Positions 1-11,445 of a DNA stretch of 64,000 nt are shown here, piece after piece. Source of the DNA: an uncultured Pelagibacteraceae bacterium (GTDB lineage: Bacteria > Pseudomonadota > Alphaproteobacteria > Pelagibacterales > Pelagibacteraceae); the NCBI GenBank assembly GCA_902596925.1, contig CACJVT010000005.1, positions 28,984-92,983 on the forward strand, written 5' to 3'. The notes below the pieces were generated by a model that worked only from the letters and a program-made list of their open reading frames with translations, did not search any database and was not told the DNA's origin. Position 1 is the first letter of the stretch; the number at the start of each line of letters is the position of its first letter. The translations under genes were made by a program, and so were the position numbers.

Positions 1-80
1 TAGTATCCTCTTTTTTTGTCATAGAGAGCAAAATTTATAAATTTATCTAAAGAGATTTCAAAATTATTTTTGATGGTCAT
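1..80 (-). CDS. SAM-dependent methyltransferase, MidA/NDUFAF7-like (5' end only, cut by window edge)
   Basis: An ATG at 78-80 on the minus strand opens a frame that runs off the window edge after about 26 codons. It overlaps the end of lgt by 17 bases, which suggests translational coupling. The visible N-terminus contains ALYDKKRGY, resembling the start of MidA-type methyltransferases (a short helix followed by a 'Y...GYY' turn), and in alphaproteobacteria such a gene often follows lgt. Only the first residues are visible, so the family assignment rests mainly on this motif and on context. Confidence 0.55.
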   Translation of the reverse strand, partial: MTIKNNFEISLDKFINFALYDKKRGY

Positions 81-840
81 ATTTTTTAAAAGTCAAATAA
101 GAACCAAAAATAAAAAAAACTAAACATAAAATTTGCCCCATACTCAAGTTAAGTAGAACGTAACCTAATTGTTCATCTGGCATTCTTAAAAATTCTATAA
201 AAAATCTGAAGACAGAGTAAAATATCAAAAATATTCCAGATAAGAAACCAGGATTTTTAGCTGAGTATGCTTTTCGAAAATATATCAATATAAAAAATAA
301 TAACAGTCCCTCAAAAAAAGCCTCATAAAGTTGAGATGGATGACGATATATTTCATCAATTTTTTCAAATTTAATTCCCCATGGTAAAGTTGTTTCTTTG
401 CCATAAAGCTCTGAATTTATAAAATTTGCAATACGTCCAAAAAAAATTCCTATTGGTGCAACTGACGAAACAATATCAAGATAAATATAAGAATTATGAT
501 TATGTTTTTTTGCAAACCATACGCTCATCACAATTACACCTAATAGTCCACCATGGAATGACATTCCACCATTCCAAATTTTAAATATTTCAAAAATGTT
601 CTCTAAATAGTAATCTAAATTATAAAATATTACGTAACCTAATCTTCCACCAATTATAATACCTAAAATTATATAAGTAATGTAGTCGTCAAATTTCTCT
701 TTTAAATTATCATCTTTTATAAAAATTCTTTTTGCCAAAACCCATCCAGCAAGAATTCCAAATATATATGATAAAGAATACCATCTAAATTCTAATGAAA
801 ATAAACTAAATGCAACTGGGTCAAAATTATTAATGAACAT
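64..840 (-). CDS. lgt: Prolipoprotein diacylglyceryl transferase
   Basis: This inner-membrane enzyme transfers diacylglycerol from phosphatidylglycerol to the lipobox cysteine of prolipoproteins, the first step of lipoprotein maturation. At 258 residues it has the usual length and about seven hydrophobic segments. The Lgt signature is present: an HGGLLG motif near residue 97 and GRIANFINSELYG near residue 140, with the conserved Arg and Asn. A lipoprotein substrate with a clear lipobox (BamD, 45.4 kb) lies in the same window. The gene overlaps the downstream methyltransferase and is divergent from ubiK across about 50 bp, which must hold both promoters. Confidence 0.95.
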   Translation of the reverse strand: MFINNFDPVAFSLFSLEFRWYSLSYIFGILAGWVLAKRIFIKDDNLKEKFDDYITYIILGIIIGGRLGYVIFYNLDYYLENIFEIFKIWNGGMSFHGGLLGVIVMSVWFAKKHNHNSYIYLDIVSSVAPIGIFFGRIANFINSELYGKETTLPWGIKFEKIDEIYRHPSQLYEAFFEGLLLFFILIYFRKAYSAKNPGFLSGIFLIFYSVFRFFIEFLRMPDEQLGYVLLNLSMGQILCLVFFIFGSYLTFKKYDHQK

Positions 841-890
841 TTTTAATTATAATAATAGATTAAAGATATAATAACTTATTTAATAAATAT

Positions 891-1139
891 ATGAAAAATT
901 CAAAATTTGTTTTTGATAAATTTACTAAACTTCTAGAACAAGGTTTAGTCTCATCTAGAGACTTAAAAAATGAGATAGTAAACATTTTAAAATCAAAAAG
1001 AGATGAAATCGTATTCAAAATGAAATTAACGAGTAAGGATGAATTTGATATCCTTGCTAAAAGAGTAGAAAATTTAGAGAAAGAACTTGAAAAAAAAAAG
1101 ATTTTAAAAAAAAAAATTAAACGGGTAAAAAAATCTTAA
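891..1139 (+). CDS. ubiK: UbiK-family ubiquinone biosynthesis accessory factor (BMFP/YqiC)
   Basis: A small 82-residue protein matching the UbiK/YqiC family: an N-terminal amphipathic helix, then a long heptad-type coiled coil (LAKRVENLEKELEKK) and a lysine-rich tail. Family members trimerise and assist the soluble ubiquinone-biosynthesis complex near the membrane. It lies divergent from lgt, a common alphaproteobacterial arrangement. Its last 23 bases overlap the end of the convergent histidine kinase gene. The tail is encoded by long A-runs that remain in frame. Confidence 0.8.
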   Translation: MKNSKFVFDKFTKLLEQGLVSSRDLKNEIVNILKSKRDEIVFKMKLTSKDEFDILAKRVENLEKELEKKKILKKKIKRVKKS

Positions 1140-2436
1140 CCTCAAGTCCATTCAAGTTGGATTTACTCAACTTTATATTACCACCGTGGGAACGTACAAT
1201 ATCAGATGCTATAGAGAGACCTAACCCCACACTGGATTTGGAGTCTGCTCTTCCTTTGTCTATTTTGTAGAAAGGTTTAAATACATTATCGTATTCACTT
1301 TCTGCTATCCCTGGACCATCATCCTCAACTTTTACTATTAAGCTTGTTTTCTTTTTTTGAAGTTCAATATTTATCTTATTCCCATATTTAATAGAATTTT
1401 CTAACAAATTATTAAGACATCTTTTAATTAGATTTTTTCGACCATTTAAATAAACTCTTGGTAATATTTCTTTTGTAATGTTTTCATTATTATATTTACC
1501 TATAATCTCATTCATTAAATCGCTAAGATTAAATAGCTCATCTTTTTCCAAAAATGAGGAACTTGTAAACTGCAAATATTCATTAAGCATTTTTTCCATT
1601 TCATTTATGTCCTCGGTTAATTTCTTAGATAAGGATTTATCCTTTATAAACTCAGTTTGTAATTTCATTCTTGTTAAAGGTGTTCTCAAATCATGACTAA
1701 TTCCTGATAGCATTTCAGATCTTTGATTTAAATGTCTCATTATTCTTTTTCTCATTCTATCAAATTCATAACCTGCTTGACGTATCTCAGCTGCACCAGA
1801 GGGCTTAAATTCGTCAACATTTTCTCCTCTTCCAAATTTTTCAGCAGCTTTAGCTAAGGCTGTGATTGGTCTTGTTTGATTTTTTAAAAATATCAGTGAA
1901 ATAATTACGACTACGAATGCAGGAACAGTTATCCATAATCCAAACAATCTCGCAGAAGTTGATGTCAGTCTATCTTTAGGAACAATAAATTTAAAAAAAC
2001 CATTTTGATATTTTATTCTTAAATCAACTAACTCTTTATAACTTGTGGTATCAAACCAAAATATTTGCAATCTAAATTTAGATTTTAATTCTCTTCTTAG
2101 AGTTCTATCTATTGGACTAAACCATCTTTCATTATAAGAGAAATTGAAATTTTCATCTTCAACAAATTCAATATTTAAATCTTGATATAATGAAAAAATG
2201 TTTTTTATTTCATCTTTATCATAATTGTCATTACTATAAACTTCTATGAAAGTTTGTATTTCACTGACTAATGCCCTTGTCATTCCTTTGTTAGTTTTTA
2301 TCCATAGGCTATCAAAAAAAACTATTGTAATTATTAATTGAATTAAAATTACTGGAATAGCAACTATAAGCAAAGCTCTGTAAAATAATCTTTTTGGTAA
2401 TAAGTTTTTTACAAATTTATTCAATCCATAAAACAT
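1117..2436 (-). CDS. Membrane sensor histidine kinase, EnvZ-like
   Basis: A two-component sensor of 439 residues. TM1 is at about 18-41, followed by a periplasmic sensor region of roughly 120 residues, TM2 at about 167-187, a HAMP linker, then a HisKA dimerisation domain with the H-box SGISHDLRTPLTRMK (phospho-His near 250). The ATPase domain shows an N box (NLLENSIKYGN), G1 (DDGPGI) and G2 (GLGLSIA). The H-box is of the EnvZ type. It is the third gene of a marR / response regulator / kinase operon, overlapping the regulator by 20 bases, so it very likely phosphorylates that regulator. The signal sensed cannot be told from sequence. Confidence 0.88.
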   Translation of the reverse strand: MFYGLNKFVKNLLPKRLFYRALLIVAIPVILIQLIITIVFFDSLWIKTNKGMTRALVSEIQTFIEVYSNDNYDKDEIKNIFSLYQDLNIEFVEDENFNFSYNERWFSPIDRTLRRELKSKFRLQIFWFDTTSYKELVDLRIKYQNGFFKFIVPKDRLTSTSARLFGLWITVPAFVVVIISLIFLKNQTRPITALAKAAEKFGRGENVDEFKPSGAAEIRQAGYEFDRMRKRIMRHLNQRSEMLSGISHDLRTPLTRMKLQTEFIKDKSLSKKLTEDINEMEKMLNEYLQFTSSSFLEKDELFNLSDLMNEIIGKYNNENITKEILPRVYLNGRKNLIKRCLNNLLENSIKYGNKINIELQKKKTSLIVKVEDDGPGIAESEYDNVFKPFYKIDKGRADSKSSVGLGLSIASDIVRSHGGNIKLSKSNLNGLEVKIFLPV

Positions 2437-3094
2437 AACCTGCTCCTCTTATAGTCTGAAGAAATTTTGGATTTTTTGGATCTATTTCAATTTTTTTTCT
2501 CAATCTGGTTATGATAACATCAATTGATCTTTCCTTATCTAAATCAATTAATTTACCAATTTCTTCCCTTTCAAATACTTTTCCAGGATTATTAATCATT
2601 TTCTCTAATATTTTTTTTTCAGTGTTATTTATTTTAAATTCTGAATTACCATGAAATATTATTTGCTTACTCAAATCTATTTTAACGTTTTCAAATTTTA
2701 TTATTTTCTTTAAATTATCTTTTTTTGTTTTGTTAATTATGTTTTTAATTCTAAGATCAAGTTCCTTGGGTTCAAAGGGTTTAGGCAAATAATCATCTGC
2801 ACCCATTTCTAATCCCTCTATTCTTTCATTTGGTTCACCTTTAGCAGTCAATAATATAATTGGAGTATTAATATATTCTTTATGTTCTTTTAAAAAATCA
2901 AGCCCACTTTTCCCTGGCATCATGATATCTAAGATTATTAAATCAAACTTTATAATTTTTATTTTTTCTGATGCATTTTCTGCATTATCAGCTGTAGTGA
3001 CTAAATATTTTTTTTCATTCAAATATTTTTTAACTAAAGATCTTATTCCCTCATCATCATCAACTACCAAAATATGAGCTAGAAAACTATCCAT
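2417..3094 (-). CDS. OmpR/PhoB-family response regulator
   Basis: A DNA-binding response regulator of 225 residues. The receiver domain has an acidic pocket at D12-D13, the phospho-acceptor D56 in LILDIMMPG and the conserved lysine in LPKPFEP near 106. The C-terminal half is a winged-helix domain of the OmpR type ending in RGAGYVLW. It sits between a MarR regulator (8-base overlap) and its probable kinase (20-base overlap), so the three are likely translated together. The pairing of a MarR protein with an OmpR-type regulator resembles PetP-PetR of Rhodobacter. No role in respiration can be shown from this window. Confidence 0.9.
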   Translation of the reverse strand: MDSFLAHILVVDDDEGIRSLVKKYLNEKKYLVTTADNAENASEKIKIIKFDLIILDIMMPGKSGLDFLKEHKEYINTPIILLTAKGEPNERIEGLEMGADDYLPKPFEPKELDLRIKNIINKTKKDNLKKIIKFENVKIDLSKQIIFHGNSEFKINNTEKKILEKMINNPGKVFEREEIGKLIDLDKERSIDVIITRLRKKIEIDPKNPKFLQTIRGAGYVLWIE

Positions 3095-3527
3095 TAATTA
3101 TTCTTTTTAAAACCTCGTCAAAATTTAGAACTTCTTGAGAGCTTGAATTAAGTAATGCATTATAAATTCTTTTTTTTTGTATTTCAAAAATCTCTTTAAA
3201 AATTTTTTTTCCCTTTTCGTTAAGAAAGATATGCTTAATTCTCGTGTCAGTCTCATCTTTATTAAAAAAAACCATTTCAAGCTTAATCAGATCTTTCAAA
3301 ACTCTGTTTAGGCTTTGTTTAGATACTTTAAGTTTCCTCATAAGCTCCGAGATTGATATTCCTTCATACATAGATATTAAGTGAATAGTTTTTTGATGAG
3401 CTAAGCCAATATGATATTTATTGAGAATTTTTTTTGAATCTGAAAAAGTCTCTCTATAACTTATAAATAATTTTTCAATTAAATGTTTTAATTGTTCATC
3501 TTTTAAATATAAAAGCTCTTTCATCAC
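3087..3527 (-). CDS. MarR-family transcriptional regulator
   Basis: A 146-residue protein with the MarR winged-helix layout: an N-terminal dimerisation helix, a helix-turn-helix (ISISELMRKLKVSKQSLNRVLKDL, split here as ISISELMRKL then KVSKQSLNRVLKDL), a wing containing DTRIKHIFL, and a C-terminal helix. It is the first gene of an operon with a response regulator and a histidine kinase. It faces ilvE across about 66 bp, so it could regulate both its own operon and ilvE, but no palindromic operator stands out there. The ligand is unknown. Confidence 0.85.
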   Translation of the reverse strand: MMKELLYLKDEQLKHLIEKLFISYRETFSDSKKILNKYHIGLAHQKTIHLISMYEGISISELMRKLKVSKQSLNRVLKDLIKLEMVFFNKDETDTRIKHIFLNEKGKKIFKEIFEIQKKRIYNALLNSSSQEVLNFDEVLKRIING

Positions 3528-3539
3528 AGGTAAGTTATA

Positions 3540-3568
3540 TTGACATATTATATATACATAGATATTTT
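3540..3568 (+). promoter_or_regulatory. Putative sigma70-type promoter of ilvE
   Basis: TTGACA at 3540-3545 is a perfect -35. It is followed after 17 bp by TATTTT at 3563-3568, giving a 5' leader of about 20 nt before the ilvE ATG. A TATAAT for the opposite strand lies at 3547-3552 and may serve the marR operon, so the two promoters would overlap. Confidence 0.5.
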
Positions 3569-3593
3569 TCAGTAATAATTTTATATTTCATAC

Positions 3594-4475
3594 ATGATAC
3601 CTTACGATAAAAGATCTGGTAAAATATGGTACAACGGTGAATTAGTTGATTGGTCAAATGTTAAAGTGCATGTTTTAAGCCATGGATTACACTACGCTAG
3701 CTGTGTTTTTGAAGGAGAGAGAGTTTATGATGGTTCAATCTTTAAACTAGAGGAACATACTTCAAGATTTTTTCACTCAGCAAGACGAATGGGTTTTGAA
3801 ATTCCTTACACTGAGGCGGAGATAAATGTTGCTTCAAATACCATAATTAAAAACCAAAAAGTTGAAAATGGTTACGTTAGACCAGTTGCCTGGAGGGGCA
3901 GCGAGATGATGGCAATCTCAGCTCAGCAAACAAAAATTCATGTTGCAATAGCAACATGGGAATGGGGGTCATATTTTGACCCAAAATTAAAAGTTGAGGG
4001 TATCAGATTAAATATTTCTAATTGGAGAAGACCAGCTCCTAATACAATACCATGGGATACGAAAGCTTCAGGTCTTTATATGATATGTACTCTTTCAAAA
4101 CATGAAGCAGAAAAAAATGGTTATACAGATTCTTTAATGTTAGATCATGAGGGTAATATTGCTGAAGCTACTGGTGCAAATATTTTTTTTAAAGATCCGA
4201 ATGGCGAGTTACACACACCGTTACCAGACTCTTTCCTAGATGGAATTACTAGAAGAACAGTAATTGAAATTGCAAAATCAAAAAATATTAAAGTTCATGA
4301 AAGAAAAATAAACCCCTCCGAGTTAAAGAATTTTGTTGGATGTTTTTTAACCGGAACTGCAGCAGAGGTAACCCCGGTATCTTGTATCGCTGATAATGAA
4401 TTTAAAGTTTGTGATTTAATTATTGGTCTTAACGAAAGTTATCAGAAACTTGTTAGAAAGAAAAAAGCAGCTTAA
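3594..4475 (+). CDS. ilvE: Branched-chain amino acid aminotransferase
   Basis: A PLP-dependent fold-type IV transaminase performing the last step of leucine, isoleucine and valine synthesis. The 293-residue length is typical. Recognisable features are HVLSHGLHYASCVFEG near the N-terminus, the PLP lysine in PWDTKASGLY around residue 157, and the substrate-loop motif EATGANIF. It ends 4 bases inside the convergent pgsA gene. The acetolactate synthase genes of the same pathway are at the far end of the window. Related fold-type IV enzymes (D-amino acid transaminase, ADC lyase) are less likely given the length and motifs. Confidence 0.92.
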   Translation: MIPYDKRSGKIWYNGELVDWSNVKVHVLSHGLHYASCVFEGERVYDGSIFKLEEHTSRFFHSARRMGFEIPYTEAEINVASNTIIKNQKVENGYVRPVAWRGSEMMAISAQQTKIHVAIATWEWGSYFDPKLKVEGIRLNISNWRRPAPNTIPWDTKASGLYMICTLSKHEAEKNGYTDSLMLDHEGNIAEATGANIFFKDPNGELHTPLPDSFLDGITRRTVIEIAKSKNIKVHERKINPSELKNFVGCFLTGTAAEVTPVSCIADNEFKVCDLIIGLNESYQKLVRKKKAA

Positions 4476-5056
4476 TCTTTATTATCTTCCGAGATCGCGT
4501 GATCAATACCTTTTCGCATATATTCATATCCCGTAAAAAGAGTTAAAGCAGCCGAAAGCCATAAAAGAATTATTCCAATAGTTTGAGCATTATAATCTTG
4601 AAAATTAATAATTTTGTTTCCAGTTTCACCAGAAAGTAAAAGTGCAATAGCAACCATTTGTAATACAGTTTTTAATTTTGCTAGATTTGAAACTGGTAGT
4701 TTAATTTTTCCCTTTGCTAAAAATTCCCTTAATCCAGATATCAAAATTTCTCGAGTTAAGATAATTATTGCTGCTATTACCTCGTAATTTCTTATAGTTC
4801 CGTCCATTACCAAAAGTATTAAAGCAGTTGCAACGATAATTTTATCTGCAATAGGATCAAGCAATTCTCCAAGTTTAGACTCTTCCCCAAGGAATCTTGC
4901 CAGCATTCCATCTAAAAAATCTGTGAAAGATGCAACTATAAATAAAATTAATGCTGTCAAATCTCCGTAAAAACCTGGCAAGTAAAATGCTAACACAAAA
5001 AAAGGAACAATTAAAATTCTTCCTATAGTTAAAATATTTGGTATTTTTTTAAGCAT
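4472..5056 (-). CDS. pgsA: CDP-diacylglycerol--glycerol-3-phosphate 3-phosphatidyltransferase
   Basis: This integral membrane enzyme commits CDP-diacylglycerol to phosphatidylglycerol synthesis and so supplies the lipid donor for Lgt. The 194-residue protein has several hydrophobic segments and the full CDP-alcohol phosphatidyltransferase signature, DFLDGMLAR followed by G and DPIADK near residues 43-70. It lies just downstream of uvrC on the same strand with an 8-base gap, a linkage (uvrC-pgsA) seen in many proteobacteria. Confidence 0.93.
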   Translation of the reverse strand: MLKKIPNILTIGRILIVPFFVLAFYLPGFYGDLTALILFIVASFTDFLDGMLARFLGEESKLGELLDPIADKIIVATALILLVMDGTIRNYEVIAAIIILTREILISGLREFLAKGKIKLPVSNLAKLKTVLQMVAIALLLSGETGNKIINFQDYNAQTIGIILLWLSAALTLFTGYEYMRKGIDHAISEDNKD

Positions 5057-5064
5057 AATTTTAT

Positions 5065-6902
5065 TTATTCATGAAAAAAGTTATATATTTTTTTCGCAAC
5101 TTTTTCTTCAACCCCTTCCACAGATTTAATTTCATCTAGACTTGCAGACTCAACTGCTCTAGCTGATCCAAAATGGTTTAATAAAGCTCTTTTTCTTATT
5201 GAACCTATCCCATCAATTTGGTCTAACAGCGATTTACTAATACCCTTCTTCCTTTTTGCTCTATGAGCACTAATTGCAAAACGATGGGACTCATCTCTTA
5301 TTCTCTGAAGGAAGAATAAAGTAGGATCATTTTTAATGAATTTAAATTCCTTCCCATTATGAAAGAAAGTCTCATTTCCACTATTTCTATATTTACCTTT
5401 AGCAATTGCAATTATCGGAATATCATGAAGCCCAAGTTCATTTAGAGTTTCTCTAGCCACTGAATATTGTCCTTTTCCTCCATCTACCATTACTAGATCA
5501 GGAAAAGTTAAATAGTTATCTTTTTCTTGTATTGCTCTTTTAAATCTTCTATTTAAAACTTCTTTCATCATTCCATAATCATCTTGTTCATTCTTTTTTA
5601 GCTTGATGTTAAATTTTCTATATCTTTTTTTAATAAATCCATCATCACCATAAGCTATCAATGCACCTACACTGTTTGTTCCCTGTATATGACTGTTATC
5701 ATAAACCTCAATCAGATTAATATTGGTCTCTAGATTAAATTTACTTGCTACAGCTTCAAATAATTCCTTATTATTTTGACTTTCATAAAGCTTTCTATTT
5801 AAACTCTCTTTAGCGTTTTTTATTGCTTGGTTAATTACTTTTAATTTTGAACCCTTTTTAGCTATAGATATAGTAACCTGTTTTTTTTTCTTTAAGAGAG
5901 AGCGTTTTTTCGATTAAAACTTTTTCTTTTATCTCTTCAGATAATATTATTGAGGAGGGGACACTTTTATTTTCATAAAATTGTGCAACAAAAGAATTAA
6001 TTATATTGCTTAAATTCTCATCGGGATCATGTTTTGGAAAAAAAGATTGATTACCCCAGTTTTGTTTTGACCTATAAAAAAAAACCTGAATACAAGCTTT
6101 GCCTGACTCCTTATAACCTGCGATTACATCAGCCTCTATAAGATTAGCCTCATTAATTCTTTGAGATGATTGAATAATATTCAATGACTTTATTCGTTCT
6201 CTTAAAATTACCGCTTTTTCAAAATCTAAATTTTCGCTAGCTTTTTCCATCTGCTCCGAGAGGCTTTTTTGTATTTTCCTTGATTTACCAGAAACAAACT
6301 CAATAGCATCATCAACAGTCTTTTTATATTCCTCACTTTCTATGTAACCAACGCATGGGCCAGAGCATCTCTTAATTTGGTATAAAATACATGGTCGTTC
6401 TCTATTTTTGAAAACAGTATCATCACAAACTCTAAGATGAAATATTTTTTTGGATCATTTTAATTGTCCAGTTAGCTGATCCAGCAGATGCAAAAGGTCC
6501 AAAATAAAAACCTTCAGTAGTTTTTTTTCCTCTGTGTCTTTTTATTTGTGGCCATTTATCTTTGTTGCCAATGAATATAAAAGGAAAAGATTTATCATCT
6601 CTTAGTAAAATATTAAATTTTGGTTTATATTTTTTGATTAAATTTGCTTCCAGAAGTAAAGCTTCACTTTCATTAGATGTAGTTGTGATCTCCAATTTTC
6701 TAGTTTGTGACAACATTCTTTCGGTTCTAATAATATGGTTTTTTTCAGCTACATAACTTTTAAGCCTATTTGGTAAATTTTTGGCTTTACCAACATAAAG
6801 AATTTCTTCTTTTTCATTCAACATCCTATAAACACCAGGAAGTTTTGGGATTAAGGGCAGTTCTTTTTTTATTATTTCTTTTCCAATATCAGAACTTATC
6901 AT
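5065..6902 (-). pseudogene. uvrC: UvrABC excinuclease subunit C, interrupted by two +1 homopolymer frameshifts
   Basis: UvrC makes the dual incisions of nucleotide excision repair. Full-length homology runs across three reading frames: a GIY-YIG nuclease domain ([20 protein letters not shown]), then [17 protein letters not shown], a UVR domain ([14 protein letters not shown]), the RNase H-like endonuclease domain ([10 protein letters not shown]) and a terminal helix-hairpin-helix pair. The first shift is at the 7-T run at 6445-6451 and the second at the 9-T run at 5881-5889. Removing one base from each run restores one continuous frame of about 610 codons with no other lesion. I place the start at the ATG at 6902, 14 bases inside folB and preceded by AGAGAAG; an upstream start at 6932 is possible. 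It may be a recent pseudogene, a gene rescued by slippage, or a sequencing artefact. Confidence 0.85.
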
Positions 6903-7314
6903 GACTTCTCTTTTTGGTAATTTGAATACCAACAGATGAGCATTCTTTTAAAATCTCTAATTTTTCAATTTTGAGCATTATCTTAGCAATTCTTTTATCT
7001 TTAAATAATTCGTCAAAAACAGCCTCTGCAAGAGTTTCTAGAAAGTTATAATGTTTTTTCTTAACCAGTTTTCTTATCAGCTTAACAATAGTTCCATAAT
7101 TAACTATTGATTTTAAATCTTTATCATTTGACGGTTTTTTATCTTGATAATCTATTTCAAGGCTAAATTTTACTTTTTGAGCATTTTCTCTTTCAAAATC
7201 ATAATATCCAAGTTTTAAATCCAGTATTAACTCGTTTATAAGGATCTTTTTTTCATAATTGAAAAGAGATTTTCCTTTATCAATTTTTACAATCTTAAAA
7301 TTATTTTTTTTCAT
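6889..7314 (-). CDS. folB: Dihydroneopterin aldolase family protein
   Basis: A 141-residue protein with the FolB tunnelling fold pattern: [25 protein letters not shown] at the start (read as the usual 'G..E.ER...Q.V' motif), IVNYGTIV in the middle and [10 protein letters not shown] with the conserved Glu. FolB cleaves 7,8-dihydroneopterin to the pterin used for folate. About 20 extra N-terminal residues precede the core. It overlaps the upstream SDR gene by 4 bases and runs into uvrC by 14. The pairing with a pteridine-reductase-like SDR supports a pterin role. Confidence 0.82.
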   Translation of the reverse strand: MKKNNFKIVKIDKGKSLFNYEKKILINELILDLKLGYYDFERENAQKVKFSLEIDYQDKKPSNDKDLKSIVNYGTIVKLIRKLVKKKHYNFLETLAEAVFDELFKDKRIAKIMLKIEKLEILKECSSVGIQITKKRSHDKF

Positions 7315-8063
7315 TCCTTACCTAGAACATCTGGTGTTTGCCAGTTTAAACTTTGGCCACTATCAATGGCCAGCACTTGACCTGTAATAGATCTGCTTTT
7401 TATAAAAAAGTCAACAGCATTACAAATTTCATTAACATCAACCTGTCTTTTTAAAGGAGTAGCAAGATATTGTTTTTTAAAATGTTTTTCAGACTGTCTT
7501 TGATTTTTTATAGTAGGTCCTGGGGCAATACCATTTACCCTTATTTTAGGAGAAAGACTCATAGCACTAGTTTTTGTCAAAGTATAAAGACCAGATTTAC
7601 TTATAGTGTAAGAAAAGAAATATGGAGTTAATTTAAAAATTCTTTGATCAATAATATTAATAATATTGTTATTATTTCCTCTAATATTTTTGGAAAATTC
7701 TTTAGTTAAAAGTGCAGGTGCTTTCAAATTGATTGATATATGTTTTTCCCAACTTTTATTATTAAAATTTGCTAATTTATCATTTTCAAATAATGAAGCA
7801 TTATTAACAAGACAGTCAAAATATTTTAATTTAGATTTTGCTAATTTGATAATTTTGATAATATCTTTTTCTTTACTTAAATCACCTTTGGCCAAATAAA
7901 CTTTAGCTCCATAATACTCTAATTTTTTTTTGAGATTTTCTGCTTTAGATTTTGATTTATTAAAATGAAGAACTAACTCTTTATTTGGACCTAAAAGTTT
8001 TTTTGCAATTGCTGCACCAATTCTTGTTGCTCCACCTGTGATGATTATTTTGCGTGCTTCCAT
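7311..8063 (-). CDS. SDR-family oxidoreductase, probable pteridine (dihydromonapterin/dihydrobiopterin-type) reductase
   Basis: A classical short-chain dehydrogenase/reductase of 250 residues. The Rossmann motif is TGGATRIG, with Arg where most SDRs have Gly, as in FolM and PTR1. The NNAS motif is present. The catalytic region reads IIDQRIF...SYTISK: an Asp sits exactly 13 residues before the catalytic Tyr, where most SDRs have Ser. That Asp-Tyr-Lys arrangement is the one described for the pteridine reductase PTR1. It overlaps folB by 4 bases, so it probably makes or recycles a reduced pterin. NADPH preference is suggested by the RIG motif. The exact substrate cannot be decided from sequence. 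Confidence 0.8.
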   Translation of the reverse strand: MEARKIIITGGATRIGAAIAKKLLGPNKELVLHFNKSKSKAENLKKKLEYYGAKVYLAKGDLSKEKDIIKIIKLAKSKLKYFDCLVNNASLFENDKLANFNNKSWEKHISINLKAPALLTKEFSKNIRGNNNNIINIIDQRIFKLTPYFFSYTISKSGLYTLTKTSAMSLSPKIRVNGIAPGPTIKNQRQSEKHFKKQYLATPLKRQVDVNEICNAVDFFIKSRSITGQVLAIDSGQSLNWQTPDVLGKE

Positions 8064-8154
8064 TTTTTATCTTTTTTTTTTGTAACTTTTGTACCAGGCA
8101 TACCCATAGTGGATCTTCCTTTGGGATAAAGTTTATTTTTAACATCATACTGTC

Positions 8155-11445
<3,291 letters not shown>

